A stretch of DNA of 64,000 nucleotides from Rothia nasisuis (GTDB lineage Bacteria; Actinomycetota; Actinomycetes; Actinomycetales; Micrococcaceae): positions 62,001 to 126,000 of the forward strand of contig NZ_CAKMSB010000006.1 of NCBI RefSeq assembly GCF_928381405.1. Reading direction: 5' to 3'. Position 1 is the first letter of the stretch; each line of letters starts with the position of its first letter. Both the position numbers and the translations under genes were made by a program. Shown one piece after another: positions 45,660-54,465 of this stretch. Below the pieces are notes generated by a model that made no database searches, was not told the DNA's origin, and was given only the letters and a program-made list of their open reading frames with translations.

Positions 45660-46337
45660 TTAGCGGGAGCGCTGGCGCAACCGCTGTAGGTCAAGAATGA
45701 CAACGGCGCGGGCCTCCAGGCGAATCCAGCCGCGGGAGACAAACTCAGCCAGAGCCTTGTTCACGGTTTCGCGAGAAGCACCGACCAGCTGGGCCAGCTC
45801 TTCCTGAGTCAGCTCGTGGGCTACGAGCACGCCGTCGGTAGCGGGGCGGCCAAAACGGTCAGCCAAATCGAGCAGGGCCTTAGCAACGCGGCCGGGAACG
45901 TCTGAGAAGACCAGGTCGGCTAGGTTCTCGTTGGTGCGGCGCAAGCGGCGAGCCAGGGCCTGCAAAACCTGAGCGGAGATGTTGGGGGACTTCTCCATGG
46001 CCTTGCGTAGGGACTCGTGCTTAACACCGGCTAGGCGGGTCTCAGAGACAGCAGTTGCGCTAGTGGAACGAGGTGAAGGGTCAAACAGGGCCATCTCACC
46101 GAAGATTTCGCCGGGGCCCATGATAGCAACCAGGTTCTCGCGGCCGTCAGAGGCGGTGCGGCCCAACTTCATCTTGCCCGAGATAACAAAGTAGAGCTGG
46201 TCGCCCTGGTCGCCCTCGTAGAAGAGGGTAGCGCCGCGGGAGAGGTCAACTTCGGTGATGTCTTCGGTCAGTGCTGCGAATGCTTCGTCGTCGAGTGAAG
46301 CGAATAGCGGAGCACGGCGTAGTACTTCAATATCCAT
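45660..46337 (-). CDS. Crp/Fnr family regulator (GlxR-like, cAMP-binding)
   Basis: 225 residues. Cyclic-nucleotide domain with phosphate-binding cassette GEIFGEMALFDPSPRSTSATA, and a C-terminal winged helix ELTQEELAQLVGASRETVNKALAEF. This is the conserved actinobacterial GlxR/Crp architecture, a global regulator of carbon metabolism. It could act on acs and lactate genes in this window, but only partial GlxR sites are visible. Its own upstream region holds TGTGACTTATTCAACT (about 46452-46467), a half-match to the GlxR box. Confidence 0.93.
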   Translation of the reverse strand: MDIEVLRRAPLFASLDDEAFAALTEDITEVDLSRGATLFYEGDQGDQLYFVISGKMKLGRTASDGRENLVAIMGPGEIFGEMALFDPSPRSTSATAVSETRLAGVKHESLRKAMEKSPNISAQVLQALARRLRRTNENLADLVFSDVPGRVAKALLDLADRFGRPATDGVLVAHELTQEELAQLVGASRETVNKALAEFVSRGWIRLEARAVVILDLQRLRQRSR

Positions 46338-46713
46338 GGTTCTCTTTTACTCCTGGTGATAGATCTAGAAGGGTGGTTCGAGTGCAAAGCCCTGTGTATA
46401 CGGGGCAGGAAGACTTCTAAGCATAATCTTTGCCTAGCTCATCACACAGCACTTCTATCTGTGACTTATTCAACTATTACGAGCCTACAGGATATTTAAT
46501 GTTTTGACACCCAAGACCTGCGGTAATGACCTGTTCTACAAGAATTTTTCTCGACCCTTCCACCGATTTTTTCAGATTGAGAGTGTAGGCTGTGGTATTC
46601 CTGTGAGGGTCGTACTGCCAGCGGTGCCCTGCCCAGTACCTCGGGATTATGCTATTCCCTGAGGGCGGTCAGGTGCGTTGCGGGCTACGGCTCTCCCCGT
46701 TGAATGGAGAGTC
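46338..46713. other. Divergent intergenic region (crp / marP)
   Basis: 376 bases, AT-rich between about 46480 and 46600, presumably with both promoters. A GlxR half-site lies near 46452. I see no gene. In related genomes I recall nth and a NUDIX gene near here; in this window they lie at 57246-58920. Confidence 0.5.
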
Positions 46714-47886
46714 ATGACCGTACTTGATTGGGTCATTATCGCTATTATTGTCCTCTACTTTTTAGCCGGTCTGCGGCAGGGGCTGTTCGTCACACTGGGC
46801 ACCTTTGTGGGTTTTGTTCTGGGCGCGGTAGCAGCCCTCTACGCGACCCCCTGGGTAATTAGCCAGGTCGATTCTCAGTGGTACCTGCTAGCTGGGCTAG
46901 GAACGCTACTGGGTTGCCTGGTGCTGGGCCAAACCCTGGGTATGACCCTGGGTAGCGCGATTCGCAAGGCCAGCGATCGGACGCCCCTGCGCGGCCTGGA
47001 GCGACTGGCTGGCGGTCTGCTGAACATGGTACTGGCAGCACTGGTCATTATCACCGTGGTGCTCGTGGTGCGCCCACTGGGTATCCCAGCGGTGACCGCC
47101 CTAACGGCCGATTCTAAAGTGGTGACCTGGATGATGCAGGTAACCCCGGTATCAGCCCAAGAGAAGGTTACTGAGATTCGCGGCCAAATCGTGCAGGCCA
47201 CCGGCCTGCCCGAAATCTCTCAACTGCTCTACCCAGAGCAGGCCGCCCCTACCGAGACTCTGGCAACCTCTGCACTTGAAGAAGCCAGCTGGTCTGTAGT
47301 GCAGGTTCTAGGTGCGGCTCAGGCCTGCAGCTACACCTCTGAGGGGTCGGGTTTTGTGGTCGATGGTGATCTTGTGGTGACTAACGCCCATGTGGTTGCG
47401 GGGGTGAGTACTCCGTCGGTACTGGCTCGCGACGGCCAAGCAGCCACGGGTGAGGTCGTTTATTTTGACGCAGAGCGTGACATCGCGATTATCAGCGCCC
47501 CCAGCCTGAACGTCAACCCGCTTTCCGTCAACCAAGCTGAGGTCGCAACTGGCACTACCGTGGCCTTCATGGGCTACCCCGGCGGCGGCCCCTACGAGAG
47601 CCGCCCGGCCACCGTCCAGGGCCTGGGCTACACCCAGACCGTTAACGCTAAGACGGGTGAAACCAACCCCTCACGCCTGGTCTACCAGTTGGCTGCGAAT
47701 GTGCAGCAGGGGAACTCGGGTGGCCCGGTGCTGACCGACGACGGCCAGGTGATGGGCATGGTCTTTGCCAAGTCAACGCAGAGCCAGACTGGCTACGCCG
47801 TTCCGTCCTCACAGATAGCTGAGGCGCTCGCGCAGGTTAATGCCGGTTCACCGGCTGTGGCGACCGGCCAGTGCGCCTCTAACTAA
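46714..47886 (+). CDS. MarP-like membrane serine protease
   Basis: 390 residues: four membrane helices in the first ~125 residues of the colicin-V-production (CvpA) type, then a trypsin-like protease domain outside. The triad is His226 (TNAHVVAG), Asp256 (AERDIAII) and Ser335 (QQGNSGGPVL); Cys205 and the Cys near the C-terminus (TGQCASN) could form the regulatory disulfide known for mycobacterial MarP. GGAGAG precedes the ATG at 46714. In mycobacteria MarP supports acid and oxidative-stress survival. Confidence 0.93.
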   Translation: MTVLDWVIIAIIVLYFLAGLRQGLFVTLGTFVGFVLGAVAALYATPWVISQVDSQWYLLAGLGTLLGCLVLGQTLGMTLGSAIRKASDRTPLRGLERLAGGLLNMVLAALVIITVVLVVRPLGIPAVTALTADSKVVTWMMQVTPVSAQEKVTEIRGQIVQATGLPEISQLLYPEQAAPTETLATSALEEASWSVVQVLGAAQACSYTSEGSGFVVDGDLVVTNAHVVAGVSTPSVLARDGQAATGEVVYFDAERDIAIISAPSLNVNPLSVNQAEVATGTTVAFMGYPGGGPYESRPATVQGLGYTQTVNAKTGETNPSRLVYQLAANVQQGNSGGPVLTDDGQVMGMVFAKSTQSQTGYAVPSSQIAEALAQVNAGSPAVATGQCASN

Positions 47887-49154
47887 GGGGTTGTAGCTCG
47901 AGGGCGGGCATAGAGGGTAAAAACCGCTAGGCCTGCCCCGAGCAGGATCAGCCCGCCCACGATGGAGGCGAGCGGCAGCGTCCAGACCACCACACAACAG
48001 CCTGCTGCCCCGGCAACCTGTAGGACGCGTGGGTAGCGGCGGTAGGGGGCGGTTTGGGTGTAGGCTGCCAGGTTCGCTACGAAGTAGTAGAGCAGTACCC
48101 CGAAGGATGAAAACCCGATAGCTTCACGCACGTCAAAGAAAAGAATCAGCACGGTAACCGCCGTCGCGACCGTAATCTCTAGGCGGTAGGGTACCCCGTA
48201 GACCGGGTGCAGGCGCGCAAAGTAGGTGGGAAGGTCGCGGTTGGCGGCCATGGCTTGGCCGGTGCGGCCGATACCCGTGATGAGGGCTAGCAGGGCTCCA
48301 AGTGCGCCGATCGATGCGGCCAACCCCATGAGGGCTGAGAGTGGGGCTGACGCACCAACGGCGGCAGCTAGCGGGGCGGACGCGTCCGCAAGACCCCTGT
48401 AGCCCAGCTGGTTGATAAGGGCGAGAGCAACCAGCAGGTAGAGTAAGCCCACCAGCGTCAAGGCAATAATGATAGCCAGCGGAATAGTGCGGGCAGAGTC
48501 TTTGACCTCAGACCCCATGGTGGCTATGCGGGCGTAGCCAGCAAAAGCAAAGAAGAGCAAGCCAGCCCCCTGTAGAATCCCGTAGATGCTTGCCGCCAGA
48601 CTGGTGGGGGCGGCGGACGCGATCTCGGTTCCTGCTGTAGCGTCGATCAGCGCGGGGTCGGGGGCTACCCCGGCCAGAATCGCACAGAAAAAGACTGCCA
48701 GAGCTAGGAGCACCAGGCTAACCAGGATTTTGGTGAGGGCTGCGGTGCGAGTGATACCCCTGTAGTTGACGGCGGTGAGCGCAGCAACTGCGGCGATAGC
48801 GAGAGGCTTTTCATAGCCCGGTGCCAGGTAGGCCGCGCAGGTCATGGCCATAGCTGCACAGCTAGCGGTTTTACCGATGACGAAGCACCACCCAGCTGCA
48901 AAACCCCAGGCATGGCCCAGCTGACGGCTGCCATAGATGTAGGTGCCACCTGATTCGGGGTACTGAGCGGCAAGCTGGGCTGAGGAGGTTGCGTTGGCGA
49001 AGGCGAGAAAAGCTGCTAGGGCGAGGGAGAGCAGGAGCCAGTTGCCAGCTGCTGCCACCGCTGGGGCGAAGGCCGCAAAGAGACCTGCCCCTATCATGGA
49101 ACCGGCCCCAATATAGACCGCGTCGGTGAGGGTGAGCTTGGGCTGGTGGTTCAT
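47883..49154 (-). CDS. APC family amino-acid permease
   Basis: 423 residues, 11-12 membrane helices. The N-terminal TDAVYIGAGSMIGAGLFAAFAPA is the APC signature; FAFAGYARIATMGSEVKDSARTIPLAI follows in helix 6 region. GAGGAAG precedes the ATG. Its stop codon overlaps the marP stop on the other strand. Substrate unknown. Confidence 0.92.
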   Translation of the reverse strand: MNHQPKLTLTDAVYIGAGSMIGAGLFAAFAPAVAAAGNWLLLSLALAAFLAFANATSSAQLAAQYPESGGTYIYGSRQLGHAWGFAAGWCFVIGKTASCAAMAMTCAAYLAPGYEKPLAIAAVAALTAVNYRGITRTAALTKILVSLVLLALAVFFCAILAGVAPDPALIDATAGTEIASAAPTSLAASIYGILQGAGLLFFAFAGYARIATMGSEVKDSARTIPLAIIIALTLVGLLYLLVALALINQLGYRGLADASAPLAAAVGASAPLSALMGLAASIGALGALLALITGIGRTGQAMAANRDLPTYFARLHPVYGVPYRLEITVATAVTVLILFFDVREAIGFSSFGVLLYYFVANLAAYTQTAPYRRYPRVLQVAGAAGCCVVVWTLPLASIVGGLILLGAGLAVFTLYARPRATTP

Positions 49155-49262
49155 AGGCTGCTTCCTCGACCCAGGGGGCCAGATTTCCTCAAAAGAATCG
49201 CATATGATGCGGTTTTTGGTTTTGTGGTCACCTCATGGTGTGGGTGAAAGTGCGGGGCTGGG

Positions 49263-49718
49263 CTAACCCAGGTGGCGGGCCAGGAAGGCAAGCGCCAGCT
49301 CGTAGCCCTGGGCTCCAGCCCCGGCAATGACCGCAGTGGCCTGGGGGGAGACGTAGGAGTGGTGGCGGAAGGGCTCACGCTTGTGCACGTTTGACAGGTG
49401 CACTTCAACAACCGGCAGGTCGGCGGCTTCGAGGGCATCGTGCAGAGCCACGGACGTGTGGGTGTAGGCGGCCGGGTTGATGATGATACCGGCGGACGCT
49501 GTACGGGCAACCTGGATTGCGTCAACCAGCTCGCCTTCATGGTTTGACTGCATGAAGGTGATCTCGTAGCCCAGGTCGGCGGCCTGCGCCCGCAGTGTTG
49601 CCTCGACGTCGGCCAGGGTGGTGTGCCCGTAGATTTCAGGTTTGCGGGTACCCAGCAGGTTGAGATTGGGGCCGTTGATGACGGAAATGAGCCGTGGTGC
49701 AGTCTGTGGTGTTGCCAT
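49263..49718 (-). CDS. aroQ: Type II 3-dehydroquinate dehydratase
   Basis: 151 residues, shikimate pathway. [20 protein letters not shown] contains the active-site Asn/Tyr region, [17 protein letters not shown] the catalytic loop, and [23 protein letters not shown] the His-containing motif. Normal length. Confidence 0.96.
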   Translation of the reverse strand: MATPQTAPRLISVINGPNLNLLGTRKPEIYGHTTLADVEATLRAQAADLGYEITFMQSNHEGELVDAIQVARTASAGIIINPAAYTHTSVALHDALEAADLPVVEVHLSNVHKREPFRHHSYVSPQATAVIAGAGAQGYELALAFLARHLG

Positions 49719-49841
49719 AGCTTCTAGTTTTTCACACCAAAACGCCCGCCTCCAGCATACTCACCATCTATAGAGCAAAGTGGGGCGGGCTTCTAGTCAA
49801 GAACCTTCACAGAGGGAAACCATTACGATGTAGTTCGACTG

Positions 49842-49938
49842 ATGTGGGGCATACGTGTCAGAGCTAACTGGTTGGGGCTGGCATGAGCTGCTCGCGAGCC
49901 AGCAAGAAAGTTAGTTGGCGGGCACATATGCCCCACAT
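49842..49938. repeat. Long structured hairpin repeat, copy A
   Basis: Outer arms ATGTGGGGCATACGTG and CACATATGCCCCACAT (one mismatch) enclose a branched interior with GCTGGC/GCCAGC and GCTCGCGAGC. The interior is similar in sequence to the element at 58955. It lies in the 243-base gap between acs and aroQ. Confidence 0.75.
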
Positions 49939-49961
49939 GCTGTTATTTTATTTTATGCGTT

Positions 49962-51899
49962 CTAGCCTTTCTTGAAGTTGGCCTCGATGGATTCCATAAC
50001 AGTGGGGTCGGCCAGGGTGGTGGTGTCACCAACCGGGCGGTCCTCGGCCACGTCCTTGAGAAGGCGGCGCATGATCTTGCCGGAGCGAGTCTTGGGCAGG
50101 TCATCGACAATCAGCACGCGCTTGGGCTTAGCGATCGGGGAAATCTCGACGCCAACGTGAGCGCGAATCTGCTCTGCCAGCTCGGCCTCGTCGTGCCCAG
50201 CTGCCTTGGCCTCGTCGTTGAGGATGACGAAGGCCATGACAGCCTGGCCGGTGGTCTCATCGGCTGCACCCACCACCGCTGCTTCAGCGACGGCGGGGTG
50301 GGAGACCAGGGCGGATTCAATCTCGGGGGTGGAGAGACGGTGCCCGGAGACGTTCATGACGTCGTCCACGCGGCCCAGCACCCAGAGGTCGCCGTCAGCG
50401 TCGCGCTTAGCTCCGTCACCGGCGAAGTACATGTTCTCAAAGCGGGACCAGTAGGTGTCGACGAAGCGGTCGTCGTCGCCCCAGATGGTGCGGAGCATGG
50501 ACGGCCAGGGCTCGCGGATGGTGAGGAAGCCGGACTGTTCGTTGGGCAGGGAGTCACCCAAATCGTCGACCACGTCGATGGTGATGCCGGGGATGGGCTG
50601 CTGGGCGGAGCCGGGCTTGGCCTCGGTGATGCCGGGTAGCTGGGAGACCATAATGGCGCCGGTTTCGGTCTGCCACCAGGTGTCCACAATGGGGCAGGTG
50701 CCGCCGCCAATGACGCGGTGGAACCAGCGCCAGGCCTCGGGGTTGATGGCCTCACCGACGGTACCGAGCACTCGCAGGCTGGTCAGGTCGTACTTGGCGG
50801 GGATGTCTTCGCCCCACTTCATCATGGTGCGAATGGCGGTGGGGGAGGTGTACATGATGGTCACCCCATATTTTTCGACAATCTCCCAGAAGCGGCCCCG
50901 GTGCGGGGCGTCGGGGGTGCCTTCGTAGATGACCTGGGTGGAGCCGTTGACGAGGGGGCCGTAGGCCACGTAGGAGTGGCCGGTCACCCAACCGACGTCG
51001 GCGGTGCACCAGTAGATGTCGGTTTCAGGCTTGAGGTCAAAGATATTCTTGTGGGTGAAAGCGCCCTGGGTCAGGTAGCCGCCGGTGGTGTGCAGAATAC
51101 CCTTGGGCTTACCGGTGGTGCCGGAGGTGTAGAGGATGAAGAGGGGGTCTTCGGCGTTCTGACGGGAAGGCTCGTGCTCGGTGGGCTGTTCGGCGGTCAG
51201 CTCATGCCACCAGATGTCGCGGCCTTCAACCCAGTTGATGTCTTCACCGTTGCGCTTGACGACCAGCACCTTCTCAACGGTGGCTCCGCCCTTTTCGAGG
51301 GCGGTGTCTACGGCGGGTTTGAGCATGGAGGGCTTGCCGCGGCGGAAGGATCCGTCGGCGGTAATAACCAGCTTGGCTTCGCCGTCCTCGATGCGGGAGC
51401 GTAGCGCGTCAGCTGAGAAGCCGCCAAAGACGACGGAGTGTACCGCACCGATACGGGCGCAGGCCAGCATGGCGATGACGGCTTCGGCAATCATGGGCAG
51501 GTAGATAGCCACACGGTCGCCCTTGGTTACGCCCAGGGATTCGAGGCCGTTCGCTACACGGGAGACTTCGTCTTTGAGCTGGGCGTAGGTGTAGGACGCG
51601 GTGTCGCCGGGTTCACCCTCGAAAAGCAGGGCGGTGCGGTCGCCCTTGCCCGCTTCAACATGGCGGTCTACAGCGTTGTAGCAGGCGTTGAGCTCACCGT
51701 CTGCAAACCACTTGGCGAAGGGCGGGTTGGACCAGTCAAGGGTTTCGGTGAAGGGCTTGTACCAGGTCAGGAGTTCGCGGGCCTGTTCAGCCCAGAATTC
51801 GGTGCCTTTTTCTTTGGCTTCGTCATAGATGCCGGGCTGGGCGTTGGCCTGGGCGGCGAATTCTGCACTGGGGGCGAAGGTTGCCTGGGTTTCGCTCAT
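49962..51899 (-). CDS. acs: Acetyl-CoA synthetase (AMP-forming)
   Basis: 645 residues, full length. Motifs: [20 protein letters not shown] (P-loop), [50 protein letters not shown], and the acetylation-site loop [16 protein letters not shown] with its regulatory Lys. Activates acetate to acetyl-CoA. AGGAAGG lies about 10 bases before the ATG. A partial GlxR-like site (TGTAGTACTAGTCACA, 51982-51997) lies upstream. Confidence 0.97.
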   Translation of the reverse strand: MSETQATFAPSAEFAAQANAQPGIYDEAKEKGTEFWAEQARELLTWYKPFTETLDWSNPPFAKWFADGELNACYNAVDRHVEAGKGDRTALLFEGEPGDTASYTYAQLKDEVSRVANGLESLGVTKGDRVAIYLPMIAEAVIAMLACARIGAVHSVVFGGFSADALRSRIEDGEAKLVITADGSFRRGKPSMLKPAVDTALEKGGATVEKVLVVKRNGEDINWVEGRDIWWHELTAEQPTEHEPSRQNAEDPLFILYTSGTTGKPKGILHTTGGYLTQGAFTHKNIFDLKPETDIYWCTADVGWVTGHSYVAYGPLVNGSTQVIYEGTPDAPHRGRFWEIVEKYGVTIMYTSPTAIRTMMKWGEDIPAKYDLTSLRVLGTVGEAINPEAWRWFHRVIGGGTCPIVDTWWQTETGAIMVSQLPGITEAKPGSAQQPIPGITIDVVDDLGDSLPNEQSGFLTIREPWPSMLRTIWGDDDRFVDTYWSRFENMYFAGDGAKRDADGDLWVLGRVDDVMNVSGHRLSTPEIESALVSHPAVAEAAVVGAADETTGQAVMAFVILNDEAKAAGHDEAELAEQIRAHVGVEISPIAKPKRVLIVDDLPKTRSGKIMRRLLKDVAEDRPVGDTTTLADPTVMESIEANFKKG

Positions 51900-52052
51900 C
51901 GTAGTTTGTGCCTTCCTATTGGGGTATACATGGCGCTGTTGACCTGCGCCACAGTGGGCTTGGTATCACCATAGCGCACCATGTAGTACTAGTCACAAAT
52001 ATAAAGGTTCGTGTTACGCGTAGATAAAGATAGAAGCTGCTGGCAAAGCGGC

Positions 52053-52661
52053 TCACTGGGGGAGCGCAAGCAAGCCCCGATCACCCCGGTACCCCAGGGA
52101 GTCAAGGGCGGCGTTGATGGTCTGGTGCATCAGGTGTTCGTCGGTAGGCTCCAGGCCTGGTAGGAGCGCTCGCATGAGTAGGGGCCCGGTGAGCACGTCG
52201 GCAATCCAGGCGGAGTCTGCGCCAGCGGGTATTTCGTCTCTGCTGGTAGCGCGCTTAAGAATTGTGACGGTGTGGGCGCGGTGGGGCGTTAGATAGTCCC
52301 TGATGAAGGCTTCGCCTGCCTGGGGTTGGTTGCTGACGTGAGCCAGCCAGGCTGCCACCCCTCGTGAGACCACGGGGTCGGTGAATAACTTACGTTGACG
52401 GCGCTGAACTTCAAGGAGGTCGCCCACCAGGCTGCCGGTGTTGATGTCCTCGTCGGTGCCGTGCCTGGAGGCAAGAATGTGGGGGATCACTTCAAAGAGG
52501 TGTGAAAACCTGCGGTAGAAAGCTGGTTTGTTTGTGCCTGCGCGAGCAACAACCTGCTCCACTGTGACGCTAGAGTAACCCTGCTCTGCGATGAGACTGG
52601 CAGTGGCGTTGACGATGTTTTCATGGGTTGCATTTTTGCGGGGTCGGCCTAGAGGGTTCAT
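52053..52661 (-). CDS. TetR family transcriptional regulator
   Basis: 202 residues. HTH: TASLIAEQGYSSVTVEQVVARAGTNKPAFYRRF, followed by a helical ligand domain with the TetR_C-type MNAALDSLG-like end (TINAALDSLGYRG). It diverges from the NTF2-like gene with only 65 bases between, holding a symmetric site at 52679, so it probably controls both. Ligand unknown. Confidence 0.9.
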   Translation of the reverse strand: MNPLGRPRKNATHENIVNATASLIAEQGYSSVTVEQVVARAGTNKPAFYRRFSHLFEVIPHILASRHGTDEDINTGSLVGDLLEVQRRQRKLFTDPVVSRGVAAWLAHVSNQPQAGEAFIRDYLTPHRAHTVTILKRATSRDEIPAGADSAWIADVLTGPLLMRALLPGLEPTDEHLMHQTINAALDSLGYRGDRGLLALPQ

Positions 52662-52678
52662 GGTTCACCATCGTATAT

Positions 52679-52695
52679 CGTTACTCATGATAACG
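52679..52695. promoter_or_regulatory. Palindromic operator candidate between tetR and the NTF2-like gene
   Basis: CGTTA-CTCATGA-TAACG, a 5-bp inverted repeat with a near-symmetric TCATGA centre, between the two divergent starts. Confidence 0.5.
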
Positions 52696-52726
52696 TAAAT
52701 ATTGTGACTCATAGAGAGGCAAACCC

Positions 52727-53185
52727 GTGTACAAAAAAATTGTTAGAGCCCAGGTGCGAGCCGTCTTTGAGCACATCAATGCTGGAAATTACCAGGCAAT
52801 GCTAGATAGCTTTGCCCCTTCTTTTGAATACCGCTTCCATGGAGACCACGCCCTGGGCGGGGGTCGTACCACTCGCATACCCATGGTTCAGTGGTGGGAG
52901 CGTGTATTGTGCCTTTTGCCCGGTGCTATATTTGATATTCGCGAGGTGATGGTCAACGGCGGCCCCTGGCGCACTCGGGTATCTGCGCGGATGCTGGTAT
53001 CGGGTAACCTACCTGGGGGAGCACGCTATGAAAATACCGTCTTCCAATTTATGACCCTGCGGTGGGGCAAGGTGGTCTCCGTGGAGACACTAGAGAATTT
53101 ACAGGTGCTCGAAGAGGCCCTGCGAAAGGTAGCTGAAAGCGGCCAGGCAGAGGCGCTGGCCGGACCTATCGTTGACGCTGCGTAG
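52727..53185 (+). CDS. NTF2-like / SnoaL-type protein
   Basis: 152 residues. VRAVFEHINAGNYQAMLDSFAPSFEYRFHGDHALGG is typical of the alpha+beta-barrel NTF2-like fold (SnoaL/ketosteroid-isomerase-like). Often an isomerase, hydrolase or binding protein; substrate cannot be told. GTG start with GAGAGG 8 bases before it. Probably controlled by the divergent TetR. Confidence 0.82.
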   Translation: MYKKIVRAQVRAVFEHINAGNYQAMLDSFAPSFEYRFHGDHALGGGRTTRIPMVQWWERVLCLLPGAIFDIREVMVNGGPWRTRVSARMLVSGNLPGGARYENTVFQFMTLRWGKVVSVETLENLQVLEEALRKVAESGQAEALAGPIVDAA

Positions 53186-53508
53186 TCTCGCAGTGCCACA
53201 GAAGAAGTGTTTAAGGGTTAGGGGTGTATGGTGAGTCGAAGTGTGCCAGAAGTCATTATTTGCTGTGTGACCAGAAGATAAGCTTCAGTATGCTTTGAAT
53301 AAGCTTTAGCGACAGAGATGTGAGTCTATGGCTTTAGACCGCTCTTACACCTTTTGGGAGCTGTCTTGTGCATTAAAACGACCAATCAGTTGTGGTTGAA
53401 GATGTCTGTGTCAGGCTTTTAATAATGAACACATTTTAGATTTGTGTAGACACATTGCTACGATGGGTAGCATGCGGAGCTTAGACTGAAATGTCTGAAG
53501 GGGTTGGT
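53186..53508. other. AT-rich left flank of the AAA+/S8 island
   Basis: 323 bases without a recognisable gene, visibly more AT-rich than the surroundings. CTCGCAGTG at 53187-53195 is repeated at 57200-57208 on the far side of the island. The island promoter should be in the AT-rich part near 53410-53470. Confidence 0.5.
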
Positions 53509-54465
53509 ATGGCGCGGGCTGATTTACTACTTGACCTTGTTGAAGCCGAGAGGCGTGGTGATCGTGACAGGTTTCGCGTCCTTGTCGAGGCAGTTATTGC
53601 TGAGGAGCGGGCCAACCAGCACCACCTTGTTGCCGACCGCTTGTCCGAGCTGATTACCACTACTGGGCAGAGCGCTCCGCGTGACGACCATGCGGCAGCT
53701 ATGCGCGACCTGATCCAGGAGATCGTTCCTCAACGCCGCTTGGAAGAGCTAGAGCTTGCACCGGTCCCTCGTCGGGTCGTCGCTGAGTTGATTGAAGAGC
53801 AAAAGCGTTCCGAGCTGCTCCGCAGCTACGGAATCGAGCCCCGCAACCGACTCCTGTTGTCTGGTCCGCCGGGTAACGGCAAGACTAGCGTCGCCGAGGC
53901 GATCGCCTCAGAACTGATGCTGCCCTTCTACGTCATCCGTTATGAAGGAGTGGTCTCAAGCTTCTTGGGCGAAACCGCTGCACGGCTCGACAATGCCTTC
54001 GAGTTCGCACGGACGCGCCGTTGCGTCCTGTTTTTCGACGAACTTGACACCATCGCTAAAGAGCGATCGGACGAGCACGAGACAGGAGAGATCAAGCGCG
54101 TGGTCTCGACACTGCTGCTCCAGATCGACCGGCTGCCTCCGCATGTCCTTCTAGTCGGGGCGACAAACCACAGCGAGCTTCTCGACCGGGCAGCATGGCG
54201 ACGCTTCCAGATTCGTGCTGAACTCGAACCACCCAGCCGTGCTCAAGCGACACGCTTTCTCGAACGCCTCGCCACCCGGCTGGGCGGCGATCTCGGATTT
54301 GCCCCGCGCACTCTGGCGGACAAGCTTGCAGGAGCTAGCTTCTCCGAACTGGAAGAGTTCGCTCTTGACGTGCGGCGCAGAGCAGTCCTCGAATTTCCCG
54401 ACAGTAACCTCCGGAAGATTGTCCAAGAACGTCTGGAGCACAGACGAGATCAGGCAACGGGATGA
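53509..54465 (+). CDS. AAA+ ATPase paired with S8 peptidase
   Basis: 318 residues from the ATG at 53509, which follows AAGGGG by 5 bases (an ATG 18 bases upstream has a poorly spaced site). N-terminal ~75 residues are helical (MARADLLLDLVEAERRGD, EAVIAEERANQHHLVADRL). The AAA+ core then has Walker A GPPGNGKT, Walker B VLFFDELD, sensor-1 GATNHSELLDRAAWRRF with candidate arginine fingers, and a C-terminal lid. It overlaps the peptidase gene by ATGA, so the two proteins are made together. It may unfold or present substrates to, or switch, the peptidase. Confident as an ATPase; role inferred. Confidence 0.9.
   Translation: MARADLLLDLVEAERRGDRDRFRVLVEAVIAEERANQHHLVADRLSELITTTGQSAPRDDHAAAMRDLIQEIVPQRRLEELELAPVPRRVVAELIEEQKRSELLRSYGIEPRNRLLLSGPPGNGKTSVAEAIASELMLPFYVIRYEGVVSSFLGETAARLDNAFEFARTRRCVLFFDELDTIAKERSDEHETGEIKRVVSTLLLQIDRLPPHVLLVGATNHSELLDRAAWRRFQIRAELEPPSRAQATRFLERLATRLGGDLGFAPRTLADKLAGASFSELEEFALDVRRRAVLEFPDSNLRKIVQERLEHRRDQATG

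Noticed and set aside
49151-49540. 129-codon leftward ORF overlapping aroQ
   Set aside because: Out-of-frame shadow of the clear aroQ gene; Pro/Ser/Thr-rich translation.
51982-51997. GlxR (cAMP-Crp) site upstream of acs
   Set aside because: Only one half, TCACA, fits the consensus TGTGAnnTAnnTCACA; mentioned under acs but not called as a site.
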